41,923 nt of DNA from CAYHGV01 sp964356135 (GTDB lineage: Bacteria; Hydrothermota; Tepidihabitantia; CAYHGV01). The stretch is taken from NCBI GenBank assembly GCA_964356135.1, contig CAYHGV010000008.1:1-41923 (forward strand). Direction: 5' to 3'. The stretch's first letter is position 1. Every line of letters begins with the position of its first letter. Under the pieces are notes generated by a model that searched no databases, was not told the origin of the DNA, and was given only the letters and a program-made list of their open reading frames with translations. This document shows positions 22,310 through 30,935 of this stretch, piece after piece. The position numbers and the translations under genes are program-made.

Positions 22310-23263
22310 TCAGTTCGGCTTGAAGGTTTCAAGGATGATCGCTAATTGTTGAATAGCGTCGCGGCCCGATTTTTCGGTTGTCGGTAAGGATGCATCGATG
22401 TAATAGAATCGATCCCGGTAGTTAAATCCATACCCGAGGAATGGTCCGCCGATTTCTCCCCGTCCGGTCTGCCAGACTCCGGAAATGAAGAGTGCCGAAC
22501 TGTCGAGAAACTTCGTCGTCTCGGCACCAGCGCGATCTCGAAGCAGGCGATCGTCGAAGGAGAACTGGGCAGTCAAGGAATCGCGCGTCGCCAGGAGGTA
22601 AGCGCCATCGAGGGCACGGGTGTCTTGCCAGCGGGGCTGCCAGTTGATGAAAATCCGACGGTCGGGATTACGGGCGACGAGATAAATGAAATTTCGGTTT
22701 TTAAAGGTGTCGACGAGGGTAAATCCGACCGGCAACTCGAAACGGAACCCGTAATTTTTTGTTAGACGGTCACTCAGGCTGTCGTCGTAGCCCGCTCGAT
22801 AGGTGCTCAGTTTAATTTGAGTTTTGACGTAACTGCGCAGCGTATAGCCAATCCGATTTCGGTAGCGCTCCAGTGCGGGCAGGAGAAAACTCTCATGCCG
22901 GGCAGCGACCACCAGCACGAGCTGGTTTTGTGCCCAGCGGTTGTTAATCTGAAAAAGACTCGACGAATCTTTGAGGGTCGTACCGATGAGGGTGTTGATC
23001 GGCTCCTCGTTGGTCGTGCCGATGATAAGCAGGATTGGAGTTTGAGCGACGGCAAGAAGATTATCTAACGATACGAACCGAATTTGAAATTCCGGTCCGG
23101 ATTCGGAGCCCCAGCCGCTCGAGTCGATGATTGAGCGCACCACGAGTTCGATATCGGTCTGGTTGTCAGTGACGACGACGACCGGACGGGGCTGGTCGAC
23201 GGACGGTGCCGACCGGTGGCAGCCAGCGAGGCCGAGAGCGAACAGAAGGATCGTTTTTTTCAT
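22310..23263 (-). CDS. DUF4837-family lipoprotein
   Basis: The 317-residue protein begins with a lipobox signal (FALGLAGC, Cys15). The rest has the DUF4837 layout: an N-domain with ILLIIGTTNEEPI and an unstructured linker, then a C-domain with LPVGFTLVDTFKNRNFIYLV and RDRFYYIDASLPTTEKSGRD. The family is found mainly in Bacteroidetes and relatives; its function is unknown. The gene begins inside the recG stop (ATGA, 23260-23263), so it is translated with recG, and it ends nine bases before the metal ATPase. That a repair helicase, a lipoprotein and a metal pump share a transcript is probably operon economy, not common function. Confidence 0.88.
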   Translation of the reverse strand: MKKTILLFALGLAGCHRSAPSVDQPRPVVVVTDNQTDIELVVRSIIDSSGWGSESGPEFQIRFVSLDNLLAVAQTPILLIIGTTNEEPINTLIGTTLKDSSSLFQINNRWAQNQLVLVVAARHESFLLPALERYRNRIGYTLRSYVKTQIKLSTYRAGYDDSLSDRLTKNYGFRFELPVGFTLVDTFKNRNFIYLVARNPDRRIFINWQPRWQDTRALDGAYLLATRDSLTAQFSFDDRLLRDRAGAETTKFLDSSALFISGVWQTGRGEIGGPFLGYGFNYRDRFYYIDASLPTTEKSGRDAIQQLAIILETFKPN

Positions 23264-25326
23264 CCGACTCGGATTAAATCCGCCCGGCCTTTGAATTTTT
23301 TTACAATCGTCCGCTGGATGATGGTGGTGTCCTCTGCGGTCCAGTTGTCAACGATCGCGAACGCATCATCCCGGGCTTTACCAAGCCAGGCACGGTCGGT
23401 TGTCAGATCGGCAATCTTCAAATCGGGCAATCCATGCTGGCGGGTACCAAACAGCTCACCCGCACCACGAAGCTCCAGGTCTTTTTCGGCTAAGGTGAAG
23501 CCATCGTCGTTGTCGGCAAAGAATTGGAGCCGGTCCTGTGGTTCCGACAGCTCAGGCGGAGTAATGAGGAGACAGTACGAGACTTCCGCTCCCCGTCCAA
23601 CCCGACCCCGGAGCTGATGGAGTTGTGCCAGACCGAACCGTTCCGGGTGTTCGATGATCATGGTCGTTGCGGTCGGGACATCAACCCCGACTTCGATGAC
23701 GGTCGTACTGACCAGAATGTCAATCCGCCGGTTACGGAAATCGGCCATCACCGTCATCCGCTCATCGCTACCGAGCCGGCCGTGGAGCAGTCCGACCCGG
23801 AATTCGGGGAAAACATGACAGACCTGGTGATAGGCTTCGACCGCCGATTTGAGGGCGAGCTTATCCGATTCTTCAATGATCGGGCAGACCCAGTAAGCCT
23901 GCTGTCCGGCGCGCAATTTTTCTTTTAAGAATTGATACGCCGGCAACCGCTGGCCATCAGCAATCAATCGGGTGATAATTTTTTTTCTGCCCGGCGGTTT
24001 CTGATCGAGGGTCGAAATATCCAAATCACCGTAGAGGGTCAGGGCTAATGTCCGCGGGATCGGGGTGGCGGTCATAACCAGAAAATCGGGATTGATCCCT
24101 TTGTTCAGCAGTGCCGCCCGCTGCATCACCCCGAAGCGATGCTGCTCGTCGACGACCGCCAACCCTAACCGGTTAAACCGAACATCCTCTTCAATCAGGG
24201 CATGGGTGCCGATCACAATATTGATTTTTCCCGATTCAATTTCCTGGTAGATACTGTTTTTGAGTTTCGGTTTCACGCTTGCGGTCAGGAGCTCGACCGA
24301 AACGCCGAGGTCGGCAAGCCGGTTTTTCCAGACGAGAAAGTGCTGCTCAGCCAGTATCTCGGTTGGCGCCATGAGTGCCGCCTGAAATCCGTTCTCGACT
24401 GCGACCAGCAGGGCATAGACGGCAATTACGGTTTTTCCCGAGCCGACGTCACCCTCGAGCAGCCGGTTCATGCAGGTTTCCCGTGCCAGATCGCGTTTAA
24501 TCTCGTCCAGCACCCGCTGTTGGGCTTGGGTGAACTGGAACGGCAGGGACGAGATAAATTTCCGGGTCAGGTCGCCGGTTTCTTGGAGTGAAAATCCTTT
24601 CGCCCGCTGGCGATTCTGTTTTTTTCGTAAGGCTAACAGCACTTCGAAATAGAACAACTCTTCATAAATGAGTCGTTCCTTTGCCCGCTGTCCCTGTTCG
24701 ACCGTATCGGGGAGATGGAGGTCTCGGATCGCGGTCCGGAGGTCTGGGAAAGTGTATTTTTTAAGCAGAGCGGCAGGAAGGGTTTCTTCGAGTTGTCCGG
24801 CAAACCACTGCACCGCCTGCTCGACCGCCCGTGCTATCTCCCAGCGGGCAAGACCTTCGGTTAACGGGTAAATCGGGATAACCGCGCCGGCATACTTCTC
24901 GGCAAGGGTTGGATCAACAATTTCGAAATAAGGGTTGACAAATTGCTTGCCTCGATAGAGGCTGACCGGACCGGAGAGGACAATTTCCTGTCCGGACTTA
25001 AAGGTCGTTTGTAAGTCCGGCCGGTTAAACCAGAGTGCGGTAACCGTGCCCGTCCCATCCGAAACCGCAAGACTGACCAGCCTGCCTTTCGTTCTGGTCG
25101 GAACAACTCCTGCAACCAGAACCTTGCCGAGCACGGTCGCCTCCTGATTGAGCCCTACGTCTTTGATCGGGACGACGGTCGTTCGGTCCCAGTACCGCCG
25201 CGGCACGAGAAACAAGAGGTCGGTGACGGTTTCAATCCCGAGTCGTTGTAAGCACGCTGCCCGTTTCGGCCCAATGCCTTTAAGATACTGAATCGGCGAT
25301 TCCAAGCCGGATTTTTTTACTACCAT
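23260..25326 (-). CDS. recG: ATP-dependent DNA helicase RecG
   Basis: The 688-residue protein is full length for RecG. The wedge OB-domain lies near residues 60-165 (ATVLGKVLVAGVVPTR, VTALWFNRPDL). Motor motifs are Walker A GDVGSGKT (292-299), the DEQH box (393-396), VMTATPIPRT, VSTTVIEVGVDVP and QLRGRVGRG, and the C-terminal LELRGAGELFGTRQHG is diagnostic for RecG. It regresses stalled replication forks and branch-migrates Holliday junctions. No Shine-Dalgarno sequence precedes the ATG; the -10 box ends six bases before it. It is divergent from the LolA-like gene, with 88 bases between start codons. Confidence 0.97.
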   Translation of the reverse strand: MVVKKSGLESPIQYLKGIGPKRAACLQRLGIETVTDLLFLVPRRYWDRTTVVPIKDVGLNQEATVLGKVLVAGVVPTRTKGRLVSLAVSDGTGTVTALWFNRPDLQTTFKSGQEIVLSGPVSLYRGKQFVNPYFEIVDPTLAEKYAGAVIPIYPLTEGLARWEIARAVEQAVQWFAGQLEETLPAALLKKYTFPDLRTAIRDLHLPDTVEQGQRAKERLIYEELFYFEVLLALRKKQNRQRAKGFSLQETGDLTRKFISSLPFQFTQAQQRVLDEIKRDLARETCMNRLLEGDVGSGKTVIAVYALLVAVENGFQAALMAPTEILAEQHFLVWKNRLADLGVSVELLTASVKPKLKNSIYQEIESGKINIVIGTHALIEEDVRFNRLGLAVVDEQHRFGVMQRAALLNKGINPDFLVMTATPIPRTLALTLYGDLDISTLDQKPPGRKKIITRLIADGQRLPAYQFLKEKLRAGQQAYWVCPIIEESDKLALKSAVEAYHQVCHVFPEFRVGLLHGRLGSDERMTVMADFRNRRIDILVSTTVIEVGVDVPTATTMIIEHPERFGLAQLHQLRGRVGRGAEVSYCLLITPPELSEPQDRLQFFADNDDGFTLAEKDLELRGAGELFGTRQHGLPDLKIADLTTDRAWLGKARDDAFAIVDNWTAEDTTIIQRTIVKKFKGRADLIRVG

Positions 25327-25332
25327 TAGAAT

Positions 25333-25360
25333 AGTATATTTTTATCGCAAATAAAAGCAA
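25333..25360 (-). promoter_or_regulatory. promoter of recG, predicted leaderless
   Basis: Minus strand: -35 TTGCTT (25355-25360), 16-base spacer, -10 TATACT (25333-25338), then six bases to the ATG at 25326. Confidence 0.55.
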
Positions 25361-25380
25361 GAGAGAGAAAGAATTGGGTA

Positions 25381-25408
25381 TTGACAAATGGTGGGTGGTG
25401 AATACCAT
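25381..25408 (+). promoter_or_regulatory. promoter of the LolA-like gene, predicted leaderless
   Basis: -35 TTGACA (25381-25386, consensus), 16-base spacer, -10 TACCAT (25403-25408), then six bases to the ATG at 25415. This supports the ATG at 25415 over the earlier in-frame ATG at 25388, which lies inside the promoter. Confidence 0.55.
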
Positions 25409-25414
25409 TGTACT

Positions 25415-26101
25415 ATGATTAAAAATAGAATCAAAAGATTTTTACTGGTGGCAGGACTGCTGGCGAACGGCGTTAGTGGTGCGGCGATTCCGAAAGCGGT
25501 CGAGAAGTGGCTGACCGCACCGCCCCATTTTAAGACCTATCAGGCCCGGGGTCAGATTGTTATCGGCGATTTCAGAACGGGTCAGCGATTCAATTACGAA
25601 TTCTTCTGGGACAACGGCCGGTTCCGGTTTATTACTACCGCACCACCGGGTGAACCATTTATGCTTTTCATCTATAAAGGCGACTCGGTCTGGAACTATG
25701 ACCTGCTTAACAAAGTGAGTTTGGTGACAAACGAGATGAAGCTGGGGATGTTGAATCTCAATCCACTGGAGTTATGCGAAATCCTGTTCGGATTTCCCCT
25801 CAAAGGATTGAAGATTGATTCCACGAACCAAACGGCGGATACGGTAAGCGTCTTTGCCGGCGAAAAAATATACTATTTAAATATCCAAACGGGGTTGTTG
25901 ATGCGGCGGTTTCGTCAGTATTTAGATGTTCGGTATCTTCAGTACGGCTCGGTTCAGGGTATCGAGCGCCCGACCAAGATCGAGGTTCCGGCCTGGCCGT
26001 CAGGCTATACGATCACGTTGGTTTCGCAAGCGATCGACCAGCCGCTGCCGAAAAATATTTTTGAGTATGAACTTCCTCCGGTTCAAAAAAAAGATTTTTA
26101 A
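25415..26101 (+). CDS. LolA/DUF4292-like secreted lipoprotein-carrier-type protein
   Basis: From the ATG at 25415 the product has 228 residues with a signal peptide (FLLVAGLLANGVSGA). The body has features of the LolA/LolB fold, an eleven-strand half barrel that shields lipid: FKTYQARGQIVIGDF, RFRFITTAPPGEPFMLFIYK, VWNYDLLNKVS, and the final VSQAIDQPLPKNIFEYELPP, which matches the closing strand of DUF4292/LolA-like proteins. No lipobox Cys is present. It may ferry lipid or lipoprotein across the periplasm, but identity rests on fold-level resemblance. It opens a run of five plus-strand genes and overlaps the next by 35 bases. Confidence 0.75.
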   Translation: MIKNRIKRFLLVAGLLANGVSGAAIPKAVEKWLTAPPHFKTYQARGQIVIGDFRTGQRFNYEFFWDNGRFRFITTAPPGEPFMLFIYKGDSVWNYDLLNKVSLVTNEMKLGMLNLNPLELCEILFGFPLKGLKIDSTNQTADTVSVFAGEKIYYLNIQTGLLMRRFRQYLDVRYLQYGSVQGIERPTKIEVPAWPSGYTITLVSQAIDQPLPKNIFEYELPPVQKKDF

Positions 26102-27911
26102 ATTTTTACTTGGTATCGTCTGCTTCGTCCCTCACATGGGTAGCGGCGATACTCTTTCTTATCGTGCCAGTGCCCTGGTCGGCGGGTATTATAACCATAT
26201 TGAGATCAATGACCGGTTCGTCTTTGCCACCACCTTACGGGGCCTTGAGATTTTCACAAAAAAAGGATTAACGGTTGGAAGCTGGGGTTCACCCGGCGAC
26301 GCCCAAGCTGTTGTAGTCGCGGGTGGCTATGCCTATCTTGCCGATGGTAATGAAGGGCTATGGATCCTCGATATTTCTGATCCTTCCAAACCGGTACCGG
26401 TAGGACACTACGATACCGGGGGGCACGCCAACGATGTGGCGGTTATCAAAGGTCGCGTTGCGCTCATTGCCGATGGAACCAAAGGGGTGAGAATTGTTGA
26501 TATTAGTCAACCAACGCGCCCCAGGGAAGTCGGGGCGTGGGTGATGGTGAACGATGCCCGTTCGGTTGCGGTTAAAGGCAACTATGCGTATGTCTCGGAC
26601 CTCTTTTTCGGATTGCATATCCTCGATATTTCTCAGCCGATTGAGCCCAAGGAGGTCGGTTCCTATCATTCCCCGGGCAGCGCTTTAGCGATAGCGGTGG
26701 AAGGGGACTATGCTTTTTTGGCTGACGGCCCGAAAGGGCTGCGGATCGTAGACATTTCTAATCCGATCCAGCCATTCGAAGTGGGGTCGTATGAATCTGG
26801 TTCCGGTTCGACCCAGGGGGTGATAGTCGATGGCGGGCGCGCCTATCTGGCCGAGGGTGATGGTGGTCTTCGGGTAGTAGAGGTAACCGAGCCGAGCGGA
26901 CCGAAAGAGGTTGGTGCGGCAACAACCCATGGTCCAGCTCTGGGTGTCAGTTGTAGTGATGACTTCTGTTATGTTGCAGCCGGTGATGCGGGAATCCGGG
27001 TTTTTGATATCTCTCAATTCCCTTTGCAAGAGGTTGATACCCTGGGGAGGACGGCGAATGTGATGGATGTTGACGGAGCAGGAGAGTACTGGGCAGTGGC
27101 ATCAGGGAAAGAGGGCGTACGGGTATTGAATCTGACTCAACCCCAACAGCCGATGGTCGTAGGTGTCTTTTCTGATTCACCTGATGCCCGGGTCGTCAAG
27201 ATGCGCGGTCCGATTGTCTATATCGGTGATTTCAATACCGGTGTGAAGGTGCTGGATGTCAAAAACCCCTCTAATCCCCAGCTCAGCTACACCTATAACG
27301 CCTTGGATGGAATATTTGATCTGACCCTGAGTCGAGAATTCATCATTACTGCGGTCGGCAAGAGTCAAAAAGGTCTACATGTTCTCACAAAATGCCCAAC
27401 CTGTCCATCCTCGCGTCTGAATCAGAAGGGTTACTACAAGACCTCAGGTGCAGCCTGGTCGGTCGTCGCCGACAGCCAATTCGTCTATGTGGCGGATAAT
27501 GATTCAGGAGTCATCATAATTGATTGGCAGAATCTCCCAGCTATGAAAAAAATTTCCCGGATCAGCGATGTGAAGGCAATTTCAGCCCTGGCGCGAAAAG
27601 GGGATTATTTGTTAGCCGCTGAGCCTGCGGTCGGATTGAAGATCTATGATATCACAAAACCCGACCAATGGAAAAGAATCGGTGAACTGACCATCTCCGG
27701 TCCAATGAACTACATTGCGATTGACGGGGATCGAGCCTTTATTGCCGCGGGCAAAAAAGGGATAGTGGTTGTCGATCTGTCAAATATCAATCAACCCAAG
27801 ATTATTGGTTCTTATGATACGCCCGGCGAGGCGTTGCGGGTGAAAGTCTCGAATGGGCTCGTTGTGGTCGCCGACCGGTACTCATTGGAGATTTTGAGCT
27901 ACAAACAGTGA
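26067..27911 (+). CDS. secreted LVIVD-repeat beta-propeller protein
   Basis: I start at the ATG at 26067, inside the previous gene's end, because the codons before it are the out-of-frame shadow of that gene; this gives 614 residues with a basic then hydrophobic leader (FKKKIFKFLLGIVCFVPHMG). The body is roughly fourteen repeats of about 40 residues of LVIVD type (GGYAYLADGNEGLWILDISD, GDYAFLADGPKGLRIVDISN), expected to fold as one or two beta-propellers on the outer surface or periplasm. Late repeats diverge; one carries a CPTCP pair. Function is unknown for the family. It precedes the TPR/TolB-like propeller gene by 133 bases. Confidence 0.9.
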   Translation: MNFLRFKKKIFKFLLGIVCFVPHMGSGDTLSYRASALVGGYYNHIEINDRFVFATTLRGLEIFTKKGLTVGSWGSPGDAQAVVVAGGYAYLADGNEGLWILDISDPSKPVPVGHYDTGGHANDVAVIKGRVALIADGTKGVRIVDISQPTRPREVGAWVMVNDARSVAVKGNYAYVSDLFFGLHILDISQPIEPKEVGSYHSPGSALAIAVEGDYAFLADGPKGLRIVDISNPIQPFEVGSYESGSGSTQGVIVDGGRAYLAEGDGGLRVVEVTEPSGPKEVGAATTHGPALGVSCSDDFCYVAAGDAGIRVFDISQFPLQEVDTLGRTANVMDVDGAGEYWAVASGKEGVRVLNLTQPQQPMVVGVFSDSPDARVVKMRGPIVYIGDFNTGVKVLDVKNPSNPQLSYTYNALDGIFDLTLSREFIITAVGKSQKGLHVLTKCPTCPSSRLNQKGYYKTSGAAWSVVADSQFVYVADNDSGVIIIDWQNLPAMKKISRISDVKAISALARKGDYLLAAEPAVGLKIYDITKPDQWKRIGELTISGPMNYIAIDGDRAFIAAGKKGIVVVDLSNINQPKIIGSYDTPGEALRVKVSNGLVVVADRYSLEILSYKQ

Positions 27912-28044
27912 ACGGTTTCTTAGGTATCGAGGATTAGAACGATCGAGGTCAGACAAGGTTGCTGAAAGCAACAATCGGTACAACAACCCGTGAAGACGAC
28001 GACGATGAAAAATTTACCGTCAATAAGTTACGAAAGGGGGTAGC
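27912..28044. other. 133-base gap between propeller genes with a small hairpin
   Basis: It contains a perfect hairpin GTTGCT-gaa-AGCAAC (27958-27972) and the ribosome binding site AAAGGGGG (about 28032-28039) of the next gene. A 12-codon frame from 28009 ends at that site. No promoter is obvious, so the hairpin may be an intra-operon processing or attenuation site. Confidence 0.4.
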
Positions 28045-29172
28045 ATGAAGCAGTCTCTTTTGTATATCCTGGTGGGTTTGGGTGTTCTATTCTCAGGCAG
28101 TATCTATGCCTCAGCCGATTCCCGACTGGTTGCGAAATGGAGGAAAGAGGCGGCAAAAAATCCGGACAATCCTCAGGCGCGCTATCAATTAGTTCGACTC
28201 TACTGCCAGATGGATTCGGTCCAGCCCGCGCTTCGGGAATATAAGATGTTACTTGAGCTGGATTCGATGCTGAGTAATGAGCCGGAGTTGCGAATGAAGA
28301 TTGGTTTATTTCTCGGACTTGAGCCATTCGCCATAACCCGGCTCACCCCGGGTATGCCGGGAGGGGCAATTCTGCCGACTTTTTCATCCGATTCAAAACT
28401 GGTCGCTTTTCAATCGGGTTTGACCGGCAAGTATCAAATTTATGTTGTCGATATAACAACCGATTCTATCCTGCCGGTGACCAGGGATTCCTTCATGAAC
28501 ATCCAACCGTTCTTCACTCCTGACGGAAAATCGATTCTCTTTGTTTCGTTTCGAGATTCGAGTTGGGGTATTTATTCAATTGCGGTCAATGGTGAAAAAC
28601 TTGAAACAGTCATCCGCGATACGATTCAGTACCAGTCGCCCCGGCTCTCGCCGGATGGTCGAACGCTGGCAGTCCAATATTATGCCATCACGAATGGTAA
28701 TTATGAGATTGGGGTCATAAACCTGGCGGATAAGACTATCACTCAACTGACCGATAATATTTACTGGGATGGGGAGCCAGCGTTCTCGCCCGATGGAAAA
28801 AAAATTCTCTTTCACTCCAACCGGGACTTTCATTTTGAGGTCTATATCATGGACCAGGACGGTAAAAATCAGCGCCGTCTTACCCAGAGCCAGGGGAATA
28901 GTGGCAAAGCGTGGTTTAATCCGGAGGGGACAAAAGTGGTTTTTTCTTCTGATCGGAGTGGGCGGTCGCAACTGTATCTGTTGGATCCGATGAGTGGTTC
29001 GTTGACCCAACTGACGACGAGTAGCGGCGATAATGATTACCCCTGTTTTTCACCGGACGGTCGCTGGCTGACATTTCAGTCAACCCGGAATCAAGGGGTT
29101 GAGATTTGCCTCATGGACCTGACTTCACCGGTCCCACGAGAAGTACTTGCCCAGCGGCTCAAGGACATGTAA
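28045..29172 (+). CDS. secreted TPR plus TolB-like (PD40) beta-propeller protein
   Basis: The 375-residue protein has a signal peptide (LLYILVGLGVLFSGSIYA). A short TPR-like helical part follows (NPDNPQARYQLVRLYCQMDS, about residues 38-75), then a propeller built of PD40 blades: FSSDSKLVAFQSG, FTPDGKSILFVSF, LSPDGRTLAVQYY, FSPDGKKILFHSN, FNPEGTKVVFSSD and FSPDGRWLTFQST. This matches the TolB C-terminal propeller, which in Proteobacteria binds Pal and helps outer-membrane constriction; here there are no tolQRA or pal neighbours, so equivalence is unproven. AAAGGGGG precedes the ATG. The next gene starts eleven bases after the stop. Confidence 0.88.
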   Translation: MKQSLLYILVGLGVLFSGSIYASADSRLVAKWRKEAAKNPDNPQARYQLVRLYCQMDSVQPALREYKMLLELDSMLSNEPELRMKIGLFLGLEPFAITRLTPGMPGGAILPTFSSDSKLVAFQSGLTGKYQIYVVDITTDSILPVTRDSFMNIQPFFTPDGKSILFVSFRDSSWGIYSIAVNGEKLETVIRDTIQYQSPRLSPDGRTLAVQYYAITNGNYEIGVINLADKTITQLTDNIYWDGEPAFSPDGKKILFHSNRDFHFEVYIMDQDGKNQRRLTQSQGNSGKAWFNPEGTKVVFSSDRSGRSQLYLLDPMSGSLTQLTTSSGDNDYPCFSPDGRWLTFQSTRNQGVEICLMDLTSPVPREVLAQRLKDM

Positions 29173-29182
29173 TTGGCGCTCG

Positions 29183-30184
29183 ATGCTCAAGGACCGTTAT
29201 GATGTTATTGTCGTCGGGGGTGGGCTTGCCGGATTGGCCTGCGGACTTGAGCTGGTCCGGGCGAAATTTGATGTTCTGATCGTTGAGAAGAAGCAGGCAA
29301 TCGGCACGCCGGTTCGGTGCGGCGAACTGACAAGTCCTGACTTTTTCAAGGTCGTCGGATTGGATAGTCTCCAGTCAACAATTGAAAATGACTTCGGGTC
29401 AATGGTCTTGATATCCCGCTCCCGGTTTGAAATCGGGCTGGCGGATGAGTTCGTCGGTCACGGCGGCACGCTCTACACCAAGAGCTGGGTCCGGGGGTAT
29501 ATCCCCTTCGATGGCAAGGTTGTGGGAGTCAGCGTTGAGACCGGGGGTGAGAAACGAGATATCCGGTCGCGAGTCGTCGTTGCCTGCGATGGCGTTGAGG
29601 CGACGGTACCGAGAAAGGCGGGTCTGGCAAACCACCTTGATCCCTCTGAAATCGGTTCGTGCTATTCAGCAAAGCTTGAAGGGATTCGGGTTGACCCAAG
29701 TCAATTTACGATGGGCTACAACTTTGGCAAGGATTTTTACTTCTACTGGATATTCCCCAGTTCCAACAATTCGGCTAATGTCGGTGTCGGATTGCTCGGT
29801 GTCTCGGGAAATCGGGCACGAAGATTATTTTTCGATTTTATTGGCAGGTTTCCTCATCTGAGGCAAGGGAGTATCGTACGGGAGATCGTCGGAGCCGTCC
29901 CGATTACCCGGCCGTTACAAAAACCGTACGGCGATGGGTTACTCGTTGCCGGGACCGCAGCCCGGCTGGTAAATGCGGACGGCGGGGAGGGGATCATTTA
30001 CGCTCTTCAATCCGGGGTGGCAGCGGCTCAAACTATTGCCGAGACGAAAGATTATTCAAGCAACGGGTTATCCGCATACCGTCAGCGGCTGAGTTTGATG
30101 TATGAAAACTTAGAGCGTCGATACCAAAACCTGGTGGCTCGATTTCCGCCCGGACTGGTTAAGCCTTTGACCGGTCAGCAATGA
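29183..30184 (+). CDS. geranylgeranyl reductase-family FAD-dependent oxidoreductase
   Basis: From the ATG at 29183 the product has 333 residues. The dinucleotide-binding loop VVGGGLAGLACGLELVRA is at the start, followed by VEKKQAIGTPVRCGE, the PxRCGE signature of geranylgeranyl reductases that hydrogenate isoprenoid chains using FAD. A second FAD contact, LVAGTAARLVNADGGEGIIY, lies at about residues 255-274. Family members saturate lipids, menaquinone side chains or chlorophyll precursors. The immediate partner is a Tat-exported ferredoxin, overlapping by ATGA, which could supply electrons, although ferredoxin export and a cytoplasmic reductase would need explaining. Substrate unknown. Confidence 0.88.
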   Translation: MLKDRYDVIVVGGGLAGLACGLELVRAKFDVLIVEKKQAIGTPVRCGELTSPDFFKVVGLDSLQSTIENDFGSMVLISRSRFEIGLADEFVGHGGTLYTKSWVRGYIPFDGKVVGVSVETGGEKRDIRSRVVVACDGVEATVPRKAGLANHLDPSEIGSCYSAKLEGIRVDPSQFTMGYNFGKDFYFYWIFPSSNNSANVGVGLLGVSGNRARRLFFDFIGRFPHLRQGSIVREIVGAVPITRPLQKPYGDGLLVAGTAARLVNADGGEGIIYALQSGVAAAQTIAETKDYSSNGLSAYRQRLSLMYENLERRYQNLVARFPPGLVKPLTGQQ

Positions 30185-30471
30185 ACCGACGGAATTTTCT
30201 CGGACTGGGAATATCGTTTATTGCCGGAGCAATTCTTGGAATATTTGTTCCTAAGCCGAAGGGCAGGAAGCCTTCCCAACCTCGCCGGACCGCTCCGGGC
30301 AAAGTGGTCCTGGGCGAAGGGTGTGTGGGCTGCGGCGGATGTCCATCAACCTGTCCCGCTTTTGCGGTGGAACTGTTCCATCCCCAGCTGATTGTGCATC
30401 CTGAGCGGTGCATCAGTTGCGGTAATTGTCAGAAGGTTTGCCCGGTCGGTGCAATACGATTAGCGGGATAA
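30181..30471 (+). CDS. Tat-exported or membrane-anchored ferredoxin with two 4Fe-4S clusters
   Basis: The 96-residue protein starts with a twin-arginine signal (NRRNFLGLGISFIAGAILG), so it is likely folded in the cytoplasm and then exported or anchored. Two complete cluster motifs follow: Cys48-Cys51-Cys54-Cys58 (CVGCGGCPSTCP) and Cys77-Cys80-Cys83-Cys87 (CISCGNCQKVCP). The signal has no AxA site and may stay as an anchor. It overlaps the flavoprotein by ATGA and ends the run of five genes. Periplasmic ferredoxins of this type usually serve membrane redox complexes, but none is visible in this window. Confidence 0.92.
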   Translation: MNRRNFLGLGISFIAGAILGIFVPKPKGRKPSQPRRTAPGKVVLGEGCVGCGGCPSTCPAFAVELFHPQLIVHPERCISCGNCQKVCPVGAIRLAG

Positions 30472-30487
30472 GTAAACCGTTTCAGGG

Positions 30488-30506
30488 CTGAGCGAGCTCA
30501 GGGTTT
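30488..30506 (+). terminator. weak terminator after the ferredoxin gene
   Basis: CTGAG-cgag-CTCAG (30488-30501) followed by GGTTTTT. The stem is only 5 bp, so strength is doubtful; position 17 bases after the stop supports it. Confidence 0.4.
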
Positions 30507-30935
30507 TTACGTTCGATGGTTTTCCGGAAAAGTAACAGGTAAGCTGTTCTAAAAAAAGGCGAAATTGAAAGACGAATGTTGCGAATTAGAGCGAACGCCC
30601 TCGGCTCGCTTCGAGCCGCTATTATTCGTGTCCGCCACGATTCTTGGCGGATTCGTCGGCTCGCTTCGAGCCGCTATTATTCGGGTAATTCGTTTGTTAC
30701 ATAAGGGTTTTTTTATGCCGGCTAACCTAGGAGTGTGTCGGAGAACATCTATAGAAGAAAAACGGTGGGAGATAAGAGCCGATATAATACCTGGTTAAGG
30801 TGTCCGGTGGGAAAGATAGACACTAATTTGCCTCCTTTGAAGAATACAGTGGGGGAAAATTCAATTTTGAATTTTCTTCACTCGGTATTCCGACAGACTC
30901 ATAGTGTACTGTTTCATAAATCTCTTGACATTTAA

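Noticed and set aside
30601..30683. Two 28-base direct repeats spaced 55 bases apart, as a possible CRISPR remnant
   Set aside because: Only two copies, the repeat is itself a palindrome family seen singly elsewhere, and the spacer contains another such palindrome. No cas gene is present.
30565..30935. Two plus-strand frames in the repeat-rich gap
   Set aside because: They read through palindromes, start with weak codons and carry no known motif.
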